A DNA stretch of 64,000 nucleotides, from contig NZ_VWOX01000003.1 in NCBI RefSeq assembly GCF_008629675.1, positions 186,001-250,000 on the forward strand, given 5' to 3'. This DNA is from Roseiconus nitratireducens. GTDB lineage: Bacteria > Planctomycetota > Planctomycetia > Pirellulales > Pirellulaceae. The position numbers and the translations under genes were made by a program. How positions within the stretch are numbered: the stretch's first letter is position 1; every line of letters begins with the position of its first letter. This document shows, piece after piece, positions 55,164 through 63,911 of the stretch. The notes below the pieces were generated by a model that was not told the origin of the DNA, ran no database searches, and worked only from the letters and a program-made list of their open reading frames with translations.

Positions 55164-56954
55164 GTGCTGCGCACCCACACCTGCGGACAGCTCCGCAAAG
55201 AACATGTCGGAACCGAAGTCACTCTCTGCGGATGGGTGGAAAACAAGCGTGATCACGGCGGCGCCGTGTTCATCGACCTGCGTGACCGCTATGGGTTGAC
55301 CCAAGTCGTCCTGGGCCCCCCCGAAGCCGACCAGACGCAGATCGACAAGGCCGGACGCGTGGCGAACGAGAGTGTGATCCTGGTCCGTGGCAAGGTGGCA
55401 AACCGGCTGGAAGGCAAGACGAACGAGAAGCTGGCGACGGGAGAAATCGAAGTCCGCTGCCCGGAGCTGGAGGTGCTCAACGCCTGCCAAACGCCTCCGT
55501 TCACGCCCGGCCAGACCGACCTGCCCGGCGAAGACCTGCGGTTGAAGTACCGATTCCTGGATCTGCGACGCCCGGAAATGCAGCGGGCCCTGGTGCTCCG
55601 CAGCAAGATCATCAAGACGATGCGCGATTACTTTGCCGAGCATCAGTTCATCGATGTGGAAACACCCATCCTGGGACGCAGCACCCCCGAAGGCGCACGC
55701 GACTACCTGGTCCCCAGCCGCGTCCACCCCGGACACTTCTACGCCTTGCCGCAATCACCGCAGCTGTACAAGCAGATTCTGATGGTGGCGGGCTTCGACC
55801 GTTACGTTCAGGTCGCAAAGTGCTTTCGCGACGAAGACCTGCGTGCCGATCGACAACCCGAGTTCACTCAGCTGGACCTGGAGATGTCGTTTGTGGATGC
55901 CGACGACATCATGGGCCTGATCGACGGGCTGGTTGCCAAGACGGCCAAGGAAGTGCTGGGCAAAGACGTTTCCCTACCGCTGCCACGTCTGACGTACGAC
56001 GAGGCCATGCGACGTTTCGGACACGACGCTCCGGACCTGCGGTTCGGCATGGAGATCGTGGACGTGACCGAGGTCGCCAAGAAAACCGAATTCCGCGTCT
56101 TTCGCGCGACGGCCGATGCGGGCAACTTCGTCCGCGCAATCCGCGCCCCCGGCGGGGCGGAGAAATACTCGCGACGGCAGATCGACGAGCTGACCGAGTT
56201 TGTCAAAGAATACGGCGCCAAAGGGCTGGCCTGGTTTCGGGTCGAAGAGGACGGGACACTGTGGAGCCCGGTCAGCAAGAACTTCGACGCGTCCCACCTG
56301 GAAGAAATCAAGTCGCTCCTGCAAGGCGAACCCGGCGACTTGCTGCTGTTCTTGGCCGACAGCTGGGACGTCACCTGCAAGGGCTTGTACGCGTTGCGAA
56401 AACGCTTGGGTGCCGAGCTGAAACTGTATGACCCAGACGCCTTGCATTGCAGTTGGGTCACGGAGTTTCCGATGTTCGAACGCGATGAGGAATCCGGCCG
56501 CTGGGTCGCGATGCACCACCCGTTTACCGCACCGCTGGCCAGCGACTTGGAAAAGCTGGAGAGCGACCCCCAGGCCTGTCGCGCCCAGGCCTATGACCTG
56601 GTCATCAATGGCAGCGAAGCCGGCGGCGGGACCATCCGGATCCACGACCAGAAAACGCAATCGAAGGTCTTCGAATTGCTGGGGATCGATGAACAGACCG
56701 CCGAAGATCGCTTCGGATTCCTGCTCAACGCGCTTCGCTTCGGCGCGCCCCCGCATGGTGGAATCGCCCTGGGTGTCGACCGCTGGGTGATGCTGTTCGC
56801 CGGCCTGGAGAATATTCGCGAAGTCATTGCGTTCCCGAAAACTCAAAAAGCATCCGATTTGATGACCGAGGCCCCCGGCGTCGTGGACAATGATCAACTG
56901 ACCGAACTGCACCTCCGCACGCTGGCGGCCAAACAGCCGTCCGCGACCTCGTAG
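55164..56954 (+). CDS. aspS: Aspartyl-tRNA synthetase (possibly non-discriminating)
   Basis: 596 residues, starting at GTG. The anticodon-binding OB fold (LRTHTCGQLRKEHVGTEVTLCGWV) is followed by the class II catalytic core: motif 1 in DYFAEHQFIDVETPILGRSTPEGARDYLVPSR, motif 2 KCFRDEDLRADRQPEFTQLD, and motif 3 GIALGVDRWVMLFAG. The GAD-type insertion (about 290-410) is present as in bacterial AspRS. His31 in NKRDHGG is the residue that in some AspRSs relaxes discrimination, allowing Asp-tRNAAsn formation for GatCAB; E. coli has Leu there. The next gene begins 74 nt downstream. Confidence 0.97.
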   Translation: MLRTHTCGQLRKEHVGTEVTLCGWVENKRDHGGAVFIDLRDRYGLTQVVLGPPEADQTQIDKAGRVANESVILVRGKVANRLEGKTNEKLATGEIEVRCPELEVLNACQTPPFTPGQTDLPGEDLRLKYRFLDLRRPEMQRALVLRSKIIKTMRDYFAEHQFIDVETPILGRSTPEGARDYLVPSRVHPGHFYALPQSPQLYKQILMVAGFDRYVQVAKCFRDEDLRADRQPEFTQLDLEMSFVDADDIMGLIDGLVAKTAKEVLGKDVSLPLPRLTYDEAMRRFGHDAPDLRFGMEIVDVTEVAKKTEFRVFRATADAGNFVRAIRAPGGAEKYSRRQIDELTEFVKEYGAKGLAWFRVEEDGTLWSPVSKNFDASHLEEIKSLLQGEPGDLLLFLADSWDVTCKGLYALRKRLGAELKLYDPDALHCSWVTEFPMFERDEESGRWVAMHHPFTAPLASDLEKLESDPQACRAQAYDLVINGSEAGGGTIRIHDQKTQSKVFELLGIDEQTAEDRFGFLLNALRFGAPPHGGIALGVDRWVMLFAGLENIREVIAFPKTQKASDLMTEAPGVVDNDQLTELHLRTLAAKQPSATS

Positions 56955-57028
56955 CGGTCCATCGGCTTCCTTGCTGAGGCCGACTTCCCTGAACTTTCTT
57001 TCTGTCACCCTTACCGCGAGCGTTTGCA

Positions 57029-57946
57029 ATGCAACGTCGACAAGCCCTCAAATCCTTTGCCGCCCTGAGCGCACTTGCAGCAACCGCCCGCGCGGGTCTT
57101 CCTGCGGCTGCCCAGGAAACCACCGCGGATGCCAACGGTCCCTGGATTCGAAAGACGCTGAAAATCGGAATGATCGGGGTCAAGGGATCGCTGGAAGACA
57201 AATTCCGCGCGGCGCAGCAGGCGGGATTCGACGGCGTGGAACTGAATGTTCCGGGCATCGACGTCCAGGAAGTCAAAGCGGCGATCGAAGCGACGGGCTT
57301 CATCGTCGATGGCAGCGTGGTGAACTCCCACTGGAACATCCGACACACCGATCCGGATGCCGCCGTGCGGGCTCAAGCGCTGGCCGATTTGAAGCAGGGC
57401 CTGGAGCAGACGGCGGCCGTTGGCGGCGACTCGGTGTTGTTGGTCGCCGGCCACGGCAAAGATGGTTCGGCCGAGGAAGTCTACCAGCGAGCGACCGAAA
57501 ACATTCGCCAGGCGCTTCCGATTGCCCAACAGCACTCCGTTCCGATTCTGATCGAAAACGTCTGGAATCACTTCCTGTACGATCATCAAGGCGGAGCCGA
57601 TCAAAGCGCCCAACCGCTGGCCGATTTCATCGACCAGTTTGATTCCCCTTGGATCGGCGTGCAGTTCGACCTTGGCAACCACTGGAAGTACGGCGACGTG
57701 GCACAGTGGGTCAAAACGCTTGGCCCACGCATCAAGAAGCTGGACATCAAAGGCTTCTCCCGGGCCGACGGAAAGTTCACCAAAATCACCGAGGGTGACA
57801 TCGATTGGCCAGCGGTCGAAGCGGCACTGCGAGAAATCGGATACCGTGGCTGGTGCGCAGCGGAAGTTGGGGGAGGCGACCTGAATCGACTCCGCGAAAT
57901 CGCCCAGCACATGGAAGAAGCGCTTCACTGCTCGCAGACCGCATGA
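57029..57946 (+). CDS. Exported hydroxypyruvate isomerase-like TIM barrel
   Basis: 305 residues. MQRRQALKSFAALSALAATARA is a Tat-like signal. The mature protein follows the sugar isomerase/epimerase TIM barrel: KIGMIGVKGSLEDKFRAAQQAGFDGVELNVPG, ILIENVWNHFLYD with a candidate metal Glu, GVQFDLGNHWKYGD, IKKLDIKGFS and WCAAEVGGGD. It resembles hydroxypyruvate isomerase and xylose isomerase-like proteins. The substrate is unknown. It is a paralogue of the protein at 3767-4702. Its last four bases overlap the rsmH start (ATGA), so the two are translationally coupled. Confidence 0.85.
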   Translation: MQRRQALKSFAALSALAATARAGLPAAAQETTADANGPWIRKTLKIGMIGVKGSLEDKFRAAQQAGFDGVELNVPGIDVQEVKAAIEATGFIVDGSVVNSHWNIRHTDPDAAVRAQALADLKQGLEQTAAVGGDSVLLVAGHGKDGSAEEVYQRATENIRQALPIAQQHSVPILIENVWNHFLYDHQGGADQSAQPLADFIDQFDSPWIGVQFDLGNHWKYGDVAQWVKTLGPRIKKLDIKGFSRADGKFTKITEGDIDWPAVEAALREIGYRGWCAAEVGGGDLNRLREIAQHMEEALHCSQTA

Positions 57947-58854
57947 GTCCATCGACCGATCCGCCGAGCGAAGAATCGACCTGCCACGTTTCCGTTCTGC
58001 CCGACGAAATCGTCCAGTGGGTCGCCGATTGCCAGCCGCGTGTGGTGATCGACGGGACCTTTGGCGGAGGCGGCCACGCGCGAAGACTGCTGGACGTCGT
58101 ACCGGCAGACGGGCTGGTGATCGGGTTGGACCGGGACCCGGCTGTTCTCGCCCGAGTCGAATCGCAACCACCGACTGAACGGCTGACCGTCTTCCTGGGC
58201 AGTTACGAACAAGCCGGCGAAGCGATGAAACGCTGCGACGTCAAAGCGGCCGACGCGATGGTGCTTGACCTCGGCTTGTCCAGCGACCAGTTGGCCGACC
58301 GCAACCGCGGGTTCAGTTTTCAAAACGACGGACCGCTCGATCTGCGGTTTGATCCGGAAAGCGGCGTTCCGGCCAGTGAATGGCTCTCACGTCGAAGCGA
58401 AAAGGAAATTGCCGATGCGATCTATCAGTACGGAGAAGAGCGGGCCAGCCGTCGCATCGCCCGTGAGATCGTTGGCCGCCAGCGAGAACGCCGCCCCGTC
58501 CAAACGGTCAACGACCTGGTCGAAATCTGTCGCCGCTGTGTCCGACGGGGAAAACATCACGACATCCATCCCGCGACGCGAACCTTCCAGGCCCTGCGGA
58601 TCGCGGTCAACGAAGAGTTGGAGATCCTGAAGCGGACACTGCAGATCGCGCCGCAGTGGTTGTCCCCGGGCGGCCGGTTGGCCGTCATCAGCTTTCACTC
58701 CCTGGAAGACCGCTTGGTCAAAACCGCTTTTCGCGACGACCCTCGCTGGAACGTGCTGACCCGCAAGCCGATTCGCCCCGGCGACGCCGAGACGCAGGCC
58801 AATCCGCGTGCCCGCAGCGCCAAGCTTCGCGTCGCCGAGCGTGCGACGAGCTGA
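57943..58854 (+). CDS. rsmH: 16S rRNA (cytosine(1402)-N4)-methyltransferase
   Basis: 303 residues from ATG 57943; the frame opens at 57805 but the upstream part lies inside the previous gene. HVSVLPDEIVQWVADCQPRVVIDGTFGGGGHARRLL carries the SAM-binding loop of RsmH (MraW), and LDLGLSSDQLADRNRGFSFQNDGPLDLRFDP is the family signature. FQALRIAVNEELE and AVISFHSLEDRLVK are also conserved. RsmH N4-methylates C1402 of 16S rRNA. The ATG overlaps the stop of the upstream isomerase (ATGA). In most bacteria rsmH is in the division-and-wall cluster next to mraZ and ftsL; none of these is present. Confidence 0.96.
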   Translation: MSPSTDPPSEESTCHVSVLPDEIVQWVADCQPRVVIDGTFGGGGHARRLLDVVPADGLVIGLDRDPAVLARVESQPPTERLTVFLGSYEQAGEAMKRCDVKAADAMVLDLGLSSDQLADRNRGFSFQNDGPLDLRFDPESGVPASEWLSRRSEKEIADAIYQYGEERASRRIAREIVGRQRERRPVQTVNDLVEICRRCVRRGKHHDIHPATRTFQALRIAVNEELEILKRTLQIAPQWLSPGGRLAVISFHSLEDRLVKTAFRDDPRWNVLTRKPIRPGDAETQANPRARSAKLRVAERATS

Positions 58855-59471
58855 GAACGAATCAAACTCCTTGAGCTTCAGTCGCGAGGCAAGGACAGCC
58901 CCCTGCCGTCGGCGTCAGAGACGAAGACAGGTCGATCGCGAGCGTTCGCGACCGGGCACCTCGTGTACCCGGTCCGTGAGGTTTTCGGAGATGGCAGTAG
59001 CGGAGGAATCCGAACCATCAACGATGTCAGCCCGTGGCCGCAAGCTGACCGCGTCAACCCCACGCGAGGCGAACTCGCGGAAGATAGGTAGATCGAAATG
59101 ACGACGGAATGCCGTCATCGTTTACCGAGAGCGAATTCACCGCAACCTATTAGATAGCAATGACTTACGCTCATCTGTCCAATTTGAACTCGGCCGGGAA
59201 ATCAGCGTCGGCTGCGCCCGACCGGTAGCGTTAGATTACGCAGCGAGCAGACTCGGTCAACCGCAGATTTTGGAGATTTGCAGCCGCCCGCGCCGCCCCG
59301 CCGCGGTAACCCTTTATTCGATGACGATTTAAGTTCTCGGGCGGCCCTCCGGTGAATTTTTCGCCATTTCCGCGGCGATCCCCCCGCCCCCCTGATTTGG
59401 ACCAAATCGTCCGCTCGATCGGGCTGCAACGTCCACCCGCAGCCCCCCGCCGGCAGGTCTCCGGCTGCCGG
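58855..59471. other. Intergenic region, about 617 bases
   Basis: Between rsmH (plus) and the TIGR03545 gene (minus, 3' end). Frames here are short and unrecognisable. At 58894-58918 it carries a 25-base segment almost identical to 24436-24460. The middle (about 59130-59200) is relatively AT-rich, with no clear gene. Confidence 0.45.
58894..58918. repeat. Second copy of dispersed 25-base repeat
   Basis: GACAGCC, then CCTGCCGTCGGCGT after one variable base, then AG: matches 24436-24460 at 23 of 25 positions. Unlike that copy it lacks the second hairpin arm GCCGACGG. Confidence 0.7.
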
Positions 59472-61232
59472 TCAGCGAAGCTTGCCTTTGAAGATCTGCT
59501 GCATCCGCCCCAGGGTGACTTCGGCGGGGTCCACCTGGCCCAACATCTTTTCCCCGAGCTGCTCGACCAGCTGGTCGGCTTTGGCCACCAATTGGCGGGC
59601 CTGGCCTTCTTGCTGGTTGAACCACTCGCGTAGCTGGAGCTGTTGGTTCTGGCAAATTCGGTCGACCTTCTCGCTGAGGGCCTGCTTGGACGCCGCCAGC
59701 TGGCTGGCCACGGCCTGCTCGGTCGCCCCTTGAAACACCTGCCCCAGGTTGGTGTTCATGTCCATCTTCATCAGCTCCCAGGTGCCGTTGAACCCGGCGT
59801 CGATTTCGATCGTGTCGACCGCGGCCAGACTCTGTTCGATCGATTGCAGGGCGGGCAGACTGGCGTACTTGGAATCCACCTGCATCGCCATCCGCACGCC
59901 GGTCAGTTTGCTGACAAAGCGGCCTTGGATTTGTTGGCCTTCGCTGCGCAGCTGCACCCAGACTTCACGCTTGCCGCCCCGAACGGCAAGGCTGGCGTCT
60001 GAATCGCGTCCCAGCGACATTGCGGGCGCGTCGGACTGAGGCCAGTGCAGTGTCAACAGATCCACGTCGTTGCCGGAGCGTCGGTCGCGGACGTAGTCCA
60101 CGCGGACCAACTGGGGACCATCCAGTTCCAATCGGGCGTGAAGCGGTTCGGCCAGGTACTCCGGTTGCGGCGTCATGTTTTCGACCACGCCGGAGAGTGC
60201 GTACGCGTTTCCGTCGGCCCGCATCATCCCGCTGACTTCGCATCGTCGAATCAGAATATCGGGTTGACGTTTTCCAGCGAGCAAGTCGACATCGATGCCG
60301 CGGCTGCGTTGCGATTCCGGTGCGACCACGGTGTAGCCGGCCAGGGCGCGGCCTCCCTCCCAGTAGGAGCGGATGCCAGCGATCTTCTCACGCACCGCTT
60401 CACTGATCAGGTCCACCCCAAAGTTTTTTGAATCGCCAAGATCCCCAGGGACGTATTGATCAATCCGTTCCAAATCTCGCTGTTTGGCCTGCTCCAGCGA
60501 CGCCAGGTCCGAGCGAAATCGCTGGGGCATCGCGTCGATCGCATTGCGGACCGACTTCAGTTCGGCGCGGGCTTCGTTGGCGGTTGCCAGGGTGCGATCC
60601 AGAGTTTGCCAATCCCGTAGCGGGTTGTCGATCTCCCGCGCCGAATCACGAATCTCCCGGACCTGGTTTTCCAAGACCTTCGCGCGGCTGACCAATTGAC
60701 GATAGTCGGATTCCCAGCGGGTTTTGATTTCTTCGCTACGTCGCACGGTCTCCAAATCCGCCACGGCCTGTTCGGCTTGACGCTGCAGCTGGCCGGTCAT
60801 CCCGCCCAGCAGTTTTCCTAGCGCTCCGGAACTCTTGGAGGATGGCGTGTAGATCGGTTCGTCTTCGTCTTCGAACTGGCCGGTCTGTTCCCGGCGGGTA
60901 CCGATCTGCAGCCCCGTGATGCGACCCTCACGGGCGACCCACCGTCGTCGCAGCAGTGCTTCCCCGTCGATCGAAAGCTCGATCTCGTCGGCCCGAAAGG
61001 CATCTCGAAACGCCTTGCCGTTGCGAGGATCGGCCACGCGGACCTGTTCGTATCGAACACGGGGCGGAAACAAGCCGACGTCGGTCTTGCCGATGTCCAC
61101 CTTCGCCCCGGTCGCGGTTTGCAGCCCGGCGACCGTGACGTAGCTGGCGACGGGCGCCATGCCGAATCGCAACAACATCAAGATCACGGCCACGACCAGA
61201 AGTCGTGTCAAAAGGTATCGCCAGCGAATCAT
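59472..61232 (-). CDS. TIGR03545 family protein
   Basis: 586 residues. An N-terminal helix (LLTRLLVVAVILMLLRFGM) anchors it, followed by VTVAGLQTATGAKVDIGKTDVGLFPPRVRYEQVRVADP and IELSIDGEALLRRRW, typical of this family and similar to AsmA-like lipid-interacting proteins. A helical/coiled central part (TRWESDYRQLVSRAKVLENQVREI) precedes a strand-rich second half (VVAPESQRSRGIDVDLLAGKRQPDILIRRCEV). TIGR03545 genes are known to pair with TIGR03546, as here: the ATG overlaps the TIGR03546 stop by 4 nt (ATGA). The pair's role is unknown; envelope lipid handling is a guess. Confidence 0.85.
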   Translation of the reverse strand: MIRWRYLLTRLLVVAVILMLLRFGMAPVASYVTVAGLQTATGAKVDIGKTDVGLFPPRVRYEQVRVADPRNGKAFRDAFRADEIELSIDGEALLRRRWVAREGRITGLQIGTRREQTGQFEDEDEPIYTPSSKSSGALGKLLGGMTGQLQRQAEQAVADLETVRRSEEIKTRWESDYRQLVSRAKVLENQVREIRDSAREIDNPLRDWQTLDRTLATANEARAELKSVRNAIDAMPQRFRSDLASLEQAKQRDLERIDQYVPGDLGDSKNFGVDLISEAVREKIAGIRSYWEGGRALAGYTVVAPESQRSRGIDVDLLAGKRQPDILIRRCEVSGMMRADGNAYALSGVVENMTPQPEYLAEPLHARLELDGPQLVRVDYVRDRRSGNDVDLLTLHWPQSDAPAMSLGRDSDASLAVRGGKREVWVQLRSEGQQIQGRFVSKLTGVRMAMQVDSKYASLPALQSIEQSLAAVDTIEIDAGFNGTWELMKMDMNTNLGQVFQGATEQAVASQLAASKQALSEKVDRICQNQQLQLREWFNQQEGQARQLVAKADQLVEQLGEKMLGQVDPAEVTLGRMQQIFKGKLR

Positions 61233-62233
61233 CCTGCTGCTTTCCTTTGCTGGGAGTGACGCAATCGACGGAGCAAGTAATTGAGCGCCTCGTCCGACGT
61301 GGCTTGCGGATTCGGATCGGCCTCGGTTTCGGAGTCGTCCGCGGATTCTTCGCGAAAGTCCTTCATGCGAATGACGTCGATCCGAGTTTCGACGGAAACG
61401 ACCGACGAGTCCGCGTCTTGAGGACTTTCTTCCGACTCGGGACGAAATTCAGACTCGGCGGCCAGCACGCTGTCGATCCGAACCGTCGACGGCGGCGAGG
61501 CCGGCGGTTCGTTGGTCGCCGCAGCGGTTGACGGCTGGTCGAAGCGGGGCGGCGGCGTGGTGGCGTGTCCGTCCTGAACGACCACCACCGAATACTTCGT
61601 GTCGGCTGGCGTGTTCTCCGCCGCCACCGAACCGGACGCTTGTCGTTCGGGTTCTCCCGCGGTCACCGGCGGCGCCGGGTCGGCCGATGGCGCGTCAGCT
61701 GCCTGCGGCTCCGGAACCGCATTGCTAGCGCTTTGTCCTTGGGACGGCTGAGCATCCGCCGGCTGGGCGTCCAGAGAGACGGTCTCGCTTGAAGACGTGT
61801 CGGCCGGAGCCATTCGACGAAACAGAGGCAAAGCCAGCAAAAAAATCGGCCCGGTCGAAAACAATCCGATCGTGAAACTTCCCAACACCACCGTGTTGTT
61901 CAAGTCGGTCCAAGGCACCAGCGGCAACGCCCAAGCCTGCTGTGCAATCGATAGCCCCGTGGGGTGTGAGAGCAGGTAGTCGCCGACCCGGTGCGAATAG
62001 GGGTCCAGAAACGCGGCGCCAAAGGACACCACGATCGCGACCACGCCCAGCATGGCGTGGTTGACGCGAAAACTGAGCACGGTCAGCAACACCAGGACGG
62101 CAAGCAGGTTGCCGTGCGGGATGATTCCCAGCAACACGCCGAGTGCGACACCGCCGGCCAACTGGTGCGGAAACCTGCGCCCTGCGATCGCCTTGCGAAC
62201 GTTGTTGAGCAGTTTGAGCGAAAAAATGACCAT
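61229..62233 (-). CDS. TIGR03546 (DUF2062-like) membrane protein
   Basis: 334 residues from ATG 62233; an open frame to 62347 runs into the 13-bp repeats and is not credible. MVIFSLKLLNNVRKAIAG is followed by several hydrophobic segments: GGVALGVLLGIIPHGNLLAVLVLLTVLSFRVNH, MLGVVAIVVSFGAAFLDPYSHRVG and FTIGLFSTGPIFLLALPLF. The PHGN turn and spacing match DUF2062/TIGR03546 proteins. The C-terminal half is a Pro/Ala/Ser/Glu-rich disordered tail ending SDEALNYLLRRLRHSQQ. It is translated with TIGR03545 through an ATGA overlap. Function unknown. Confidence 0.85.
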   Translation of the reverse strand: MVIFSLKLLNNVRKAIAGRRFPHQLAGGVALGVLLGIIPHGNLLAVLVLLTVLSFRVNHAMLGVVAIVVSFGAAFLDPYSHRVGDYLLSHPTGLSIAQQAWALPLVPWTDLNNTVVLGSFTIGLFSTGPIFLLALPLFRRMAPADTSSSETVSLDAQPADAQPSQGQSASNAVPEPQAADAPSADPAPPVTAGEPERQASGSVAAENTPADTKYSVVVVQDGHATTPPPRFDQPSTAAATNEPPASPPSTVRIDSVLAAESEFRPESEESPQDADSSVVSVETRIDVIRMKDFREESADDSETEADPNPQATSDEALNYLLRRLRHSQQRKAAG

Positions 62234-62327
62234 GACGCTGCGCCTCCATGCGCACAGCCCGTTGCGGAACGTCCATCCTGTACCGCTATCGGCAATCGCC
62301 CGGGCGTGAATCCACACAACCGTCACA

Positions 62328-62431
62328 TTTTCACTGATCGGATTCACTGATCGGATTCACTGATCGGATTCACTGATCGGATTCACTGATCGGATTCACT
62401 GATCGGATTCACTGATCAGGGTCACTGATCG
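62328..62431. repeat. Eight tandem 13-bp repeats upstream of TIGR03546
   Basis: Units of GATTCACTGATCG run head to tail: five exact, a sixth ending in A, and a diverged unit at each end (TTTTCACTGATCG first, GGGTCACTGATCG last). Each contains TGATC, so the array alternates short palindromic steps. It lies 95 nt upstream of the likely TIGR03546 start, in the position of a promoter or operator. Confidence 0.95.
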
Positions 62432-62604
62432 GTCGGATCGGAGCGGGCATTTGGTCCGCCACACGGCCGGCATTGGGCCGCCATCGGGCTGAAACCGGGC
62501 CGAAATCGCGTCTGAGAATGCAACCAGGCCCCGCGGAAGTTCCACGGGGCCTGGTCGTCGGTGCGTTCTAAAAGATCTGTGCCCGGCGGGCGGCACGCGA
62601 TCAC

Positions 62605-63501
62605 TCAGCTGTCACTGGAGAGCGAATCGCTGGAGAGGGACTGGGATTCCGAGCTCTCCGAAGGGGTGCGGCTCTCGGCGATTCGGGTGGCTTCCCGCAC
62701 GACCGCCATCGCAGCTTTGATCTCGATCGGTGAGAACCAGCGAACGTTCCCGGTGTATTTGCTTTCGACACGATTCTTGGCGGCCAGAGTCTGCCAGGAC
62801 AGGTCGTCCATCAGGTTCCACGCTGCCGCCTGAGCGGTGTTCTGCGCGACTTGACCGTAGCCGAGTGCTTCGCACAGCACGTGAACGCGTTCGTCCTTGG
62901 TGACCACTTCCAGCGGCACAATGGTGTAGGCCATCTTGGGGTTCGGATCCGGCTTGCCGTGCTCCAGACACACCGTCGTGACGGAAACCTTTTGCTCGCG
63001 TTGCGGCGGGATCCGCATGAAGCCGCCCATGCCGCCGCCCATGCCGCCCATGCCCATGCCGCCGCCCATGCCACCCATGCCGCCGCCCATTCCGCCCATG
63101 CCGCCGCCCATGGCTTGACCGCCGCCACCCATGCCGCCGCCCATGCCACCCATGCCGCCGCCCATACCTCCCATGCCGCCGCCCATGCCGCCCATGCCAC
63201 CGCCGAACTGGCCGTGGACGGGGACGCCGGCAAACTTGGCGGGCAAACGCAGGGTCATGGGTTCATCGGTCAGGTTGCGGACCAACAGGTTGGCCTTGGC
63301 AGCACTCAGCGGGATGAATTTGACGTCGACCTGACCTCCGTCCATCGCCGCGAAAAGTTCCGCCTGCGGCGGCTCGGGTTGGGCCGGATTGTCCGCCGAC
63401 GCGCCCGACGCCAGCAGCGTCAACGCCAGACAAGCGGATCCGGCCGTGAACAGTGCACGACGGGCGAAACGGAGATCGGCAGAGTGTGTGCGTTGAGACA
63501 C
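62605..63501 (-). CDS. Exported protein with long Gly/Met repeat
   Basis: 298 residues from GTG 63501, which has AAGGAAC 6 nt upstream; the open frame to 63741 is not credible. A signal region (ADLRFARRALFTAGSACLALTLLASGASA) precedes AQPEPPQAELFAAMDGGQVDVKFIPLSAAKANLLVRNLTDEPMTLRLP, a beta-sandwich-like domain. Then a Gly/Met repeat (units GGGMGGM) spans about 60 residues. The tail (MAYTIVPLEVVTKDERVHVLCEALGYGQVAQNTAQAAAWNLMDDLSW) looks helical. Similar proteins with Gly-rich tracts occur in planctomycetes without known function. The C-terminus is Ser-rich. Confidence 0.8.
   Translation of the reverse strand: MSQRTHSADLRFARRALFTAGSACLALTLLASGASADNPAQPEPPQAELFAAMDGGQVDVKFIPLSAAKANLLVRNLTDEPMTLRLPAKFAGVPVHGQFGGGMGGMGGGMGGMGGGMGGMGGGMGGGGQAMGGGMGGMGGGMGGMGGGMGMGGMGGGMGGFMRIPPQREQKVSVTTVCLEHGKPDPNPKMAYTIVPLEVVTKDERVHVLCEALGYGQVAQNTAQAAAWNLMDDLSWQTLAAKNRVESKYTGNVRWFSPIEIKAAMAVVREATRIAESRTPSESSESQSLSSDSLSSDS
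63022..63204. repeat. Gly/Met-encoding repeat tract
   Basis: On the minus strand GGCGGCATGGGC-like units encode GGGMGGM repeats over about 60 residues with one GGGGQAM interruption. Base composition is almost only G, C and the ATG codons. Confidence 0.9.
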
Positions 63502-63507
63502 GTTGAA

Positions 63508-63514
63508 GTTCCTT
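63508..63514 (-). promoter_or_regulatory. Ribosome-binding site deciding the GTG start at 63501
   Basis: AAGGAAC lies 6 nt before the GTG at 63501. It supports this start and the signal peptide that follows over the Met at 63741. Confidence 0.6.
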
Positions 63515-63879
63515 GTGCGTTTTGGGCCGGCGGATGAAGAGCGGATCAGATCGGCGCGGCCTGGAATTGGGGATAACTTCACCGCAGCAACATCGCCGTC
63601 TTGAAGGAGGGCGAGGCTGCTTCGGCGAAACCAGGCACGAGGAAGGAGGCAGGTGAATCGCGGCCCAAAACTCCCCAGGGGATGATCGCGAATCGTTCCT
63701 CGAACCTCCTTCAGCATAGTTCGGCGAATAGGCAGGACCAAGTAGAAAGCTCTGCGGGAGCCAGGAGGAACCGCCGAAAAGCGAAAATTTGGGCCAATCG
63801 CTTCAATCCTAAGTGCTTTTCAGGGTGCACCCTGCTTTGGGACACAAGTCGCTTCCCGGGAGGAGGTCGTGCAGCTTTG
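63515..63879. other. Intergenic region at right edge
   Basis: About 365 bases upstream of the Gly/Met protein. One frame stays open through much of it, but with no ribosome-binding site or recognisable product. It should contain the promoter of the minus-strand gene. Confidence 0.4.
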
Positions 63880-63906
63880 AATCACCCTCCCTCCGTGAGG
63901 GTGATT
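63880..63906. terminator. Hairpin after the right-edge gene
   Basis: AATCACCCTC and GAGGGTGATT pair over 10 bp with a 7-nt loop. It lies just past the likely stop of the partial minus-strand gene at the edge and upstream of the Gly/Met gene. No T-run. Confidence 0.5.
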
Positions 63907-63911
63907 TCACC

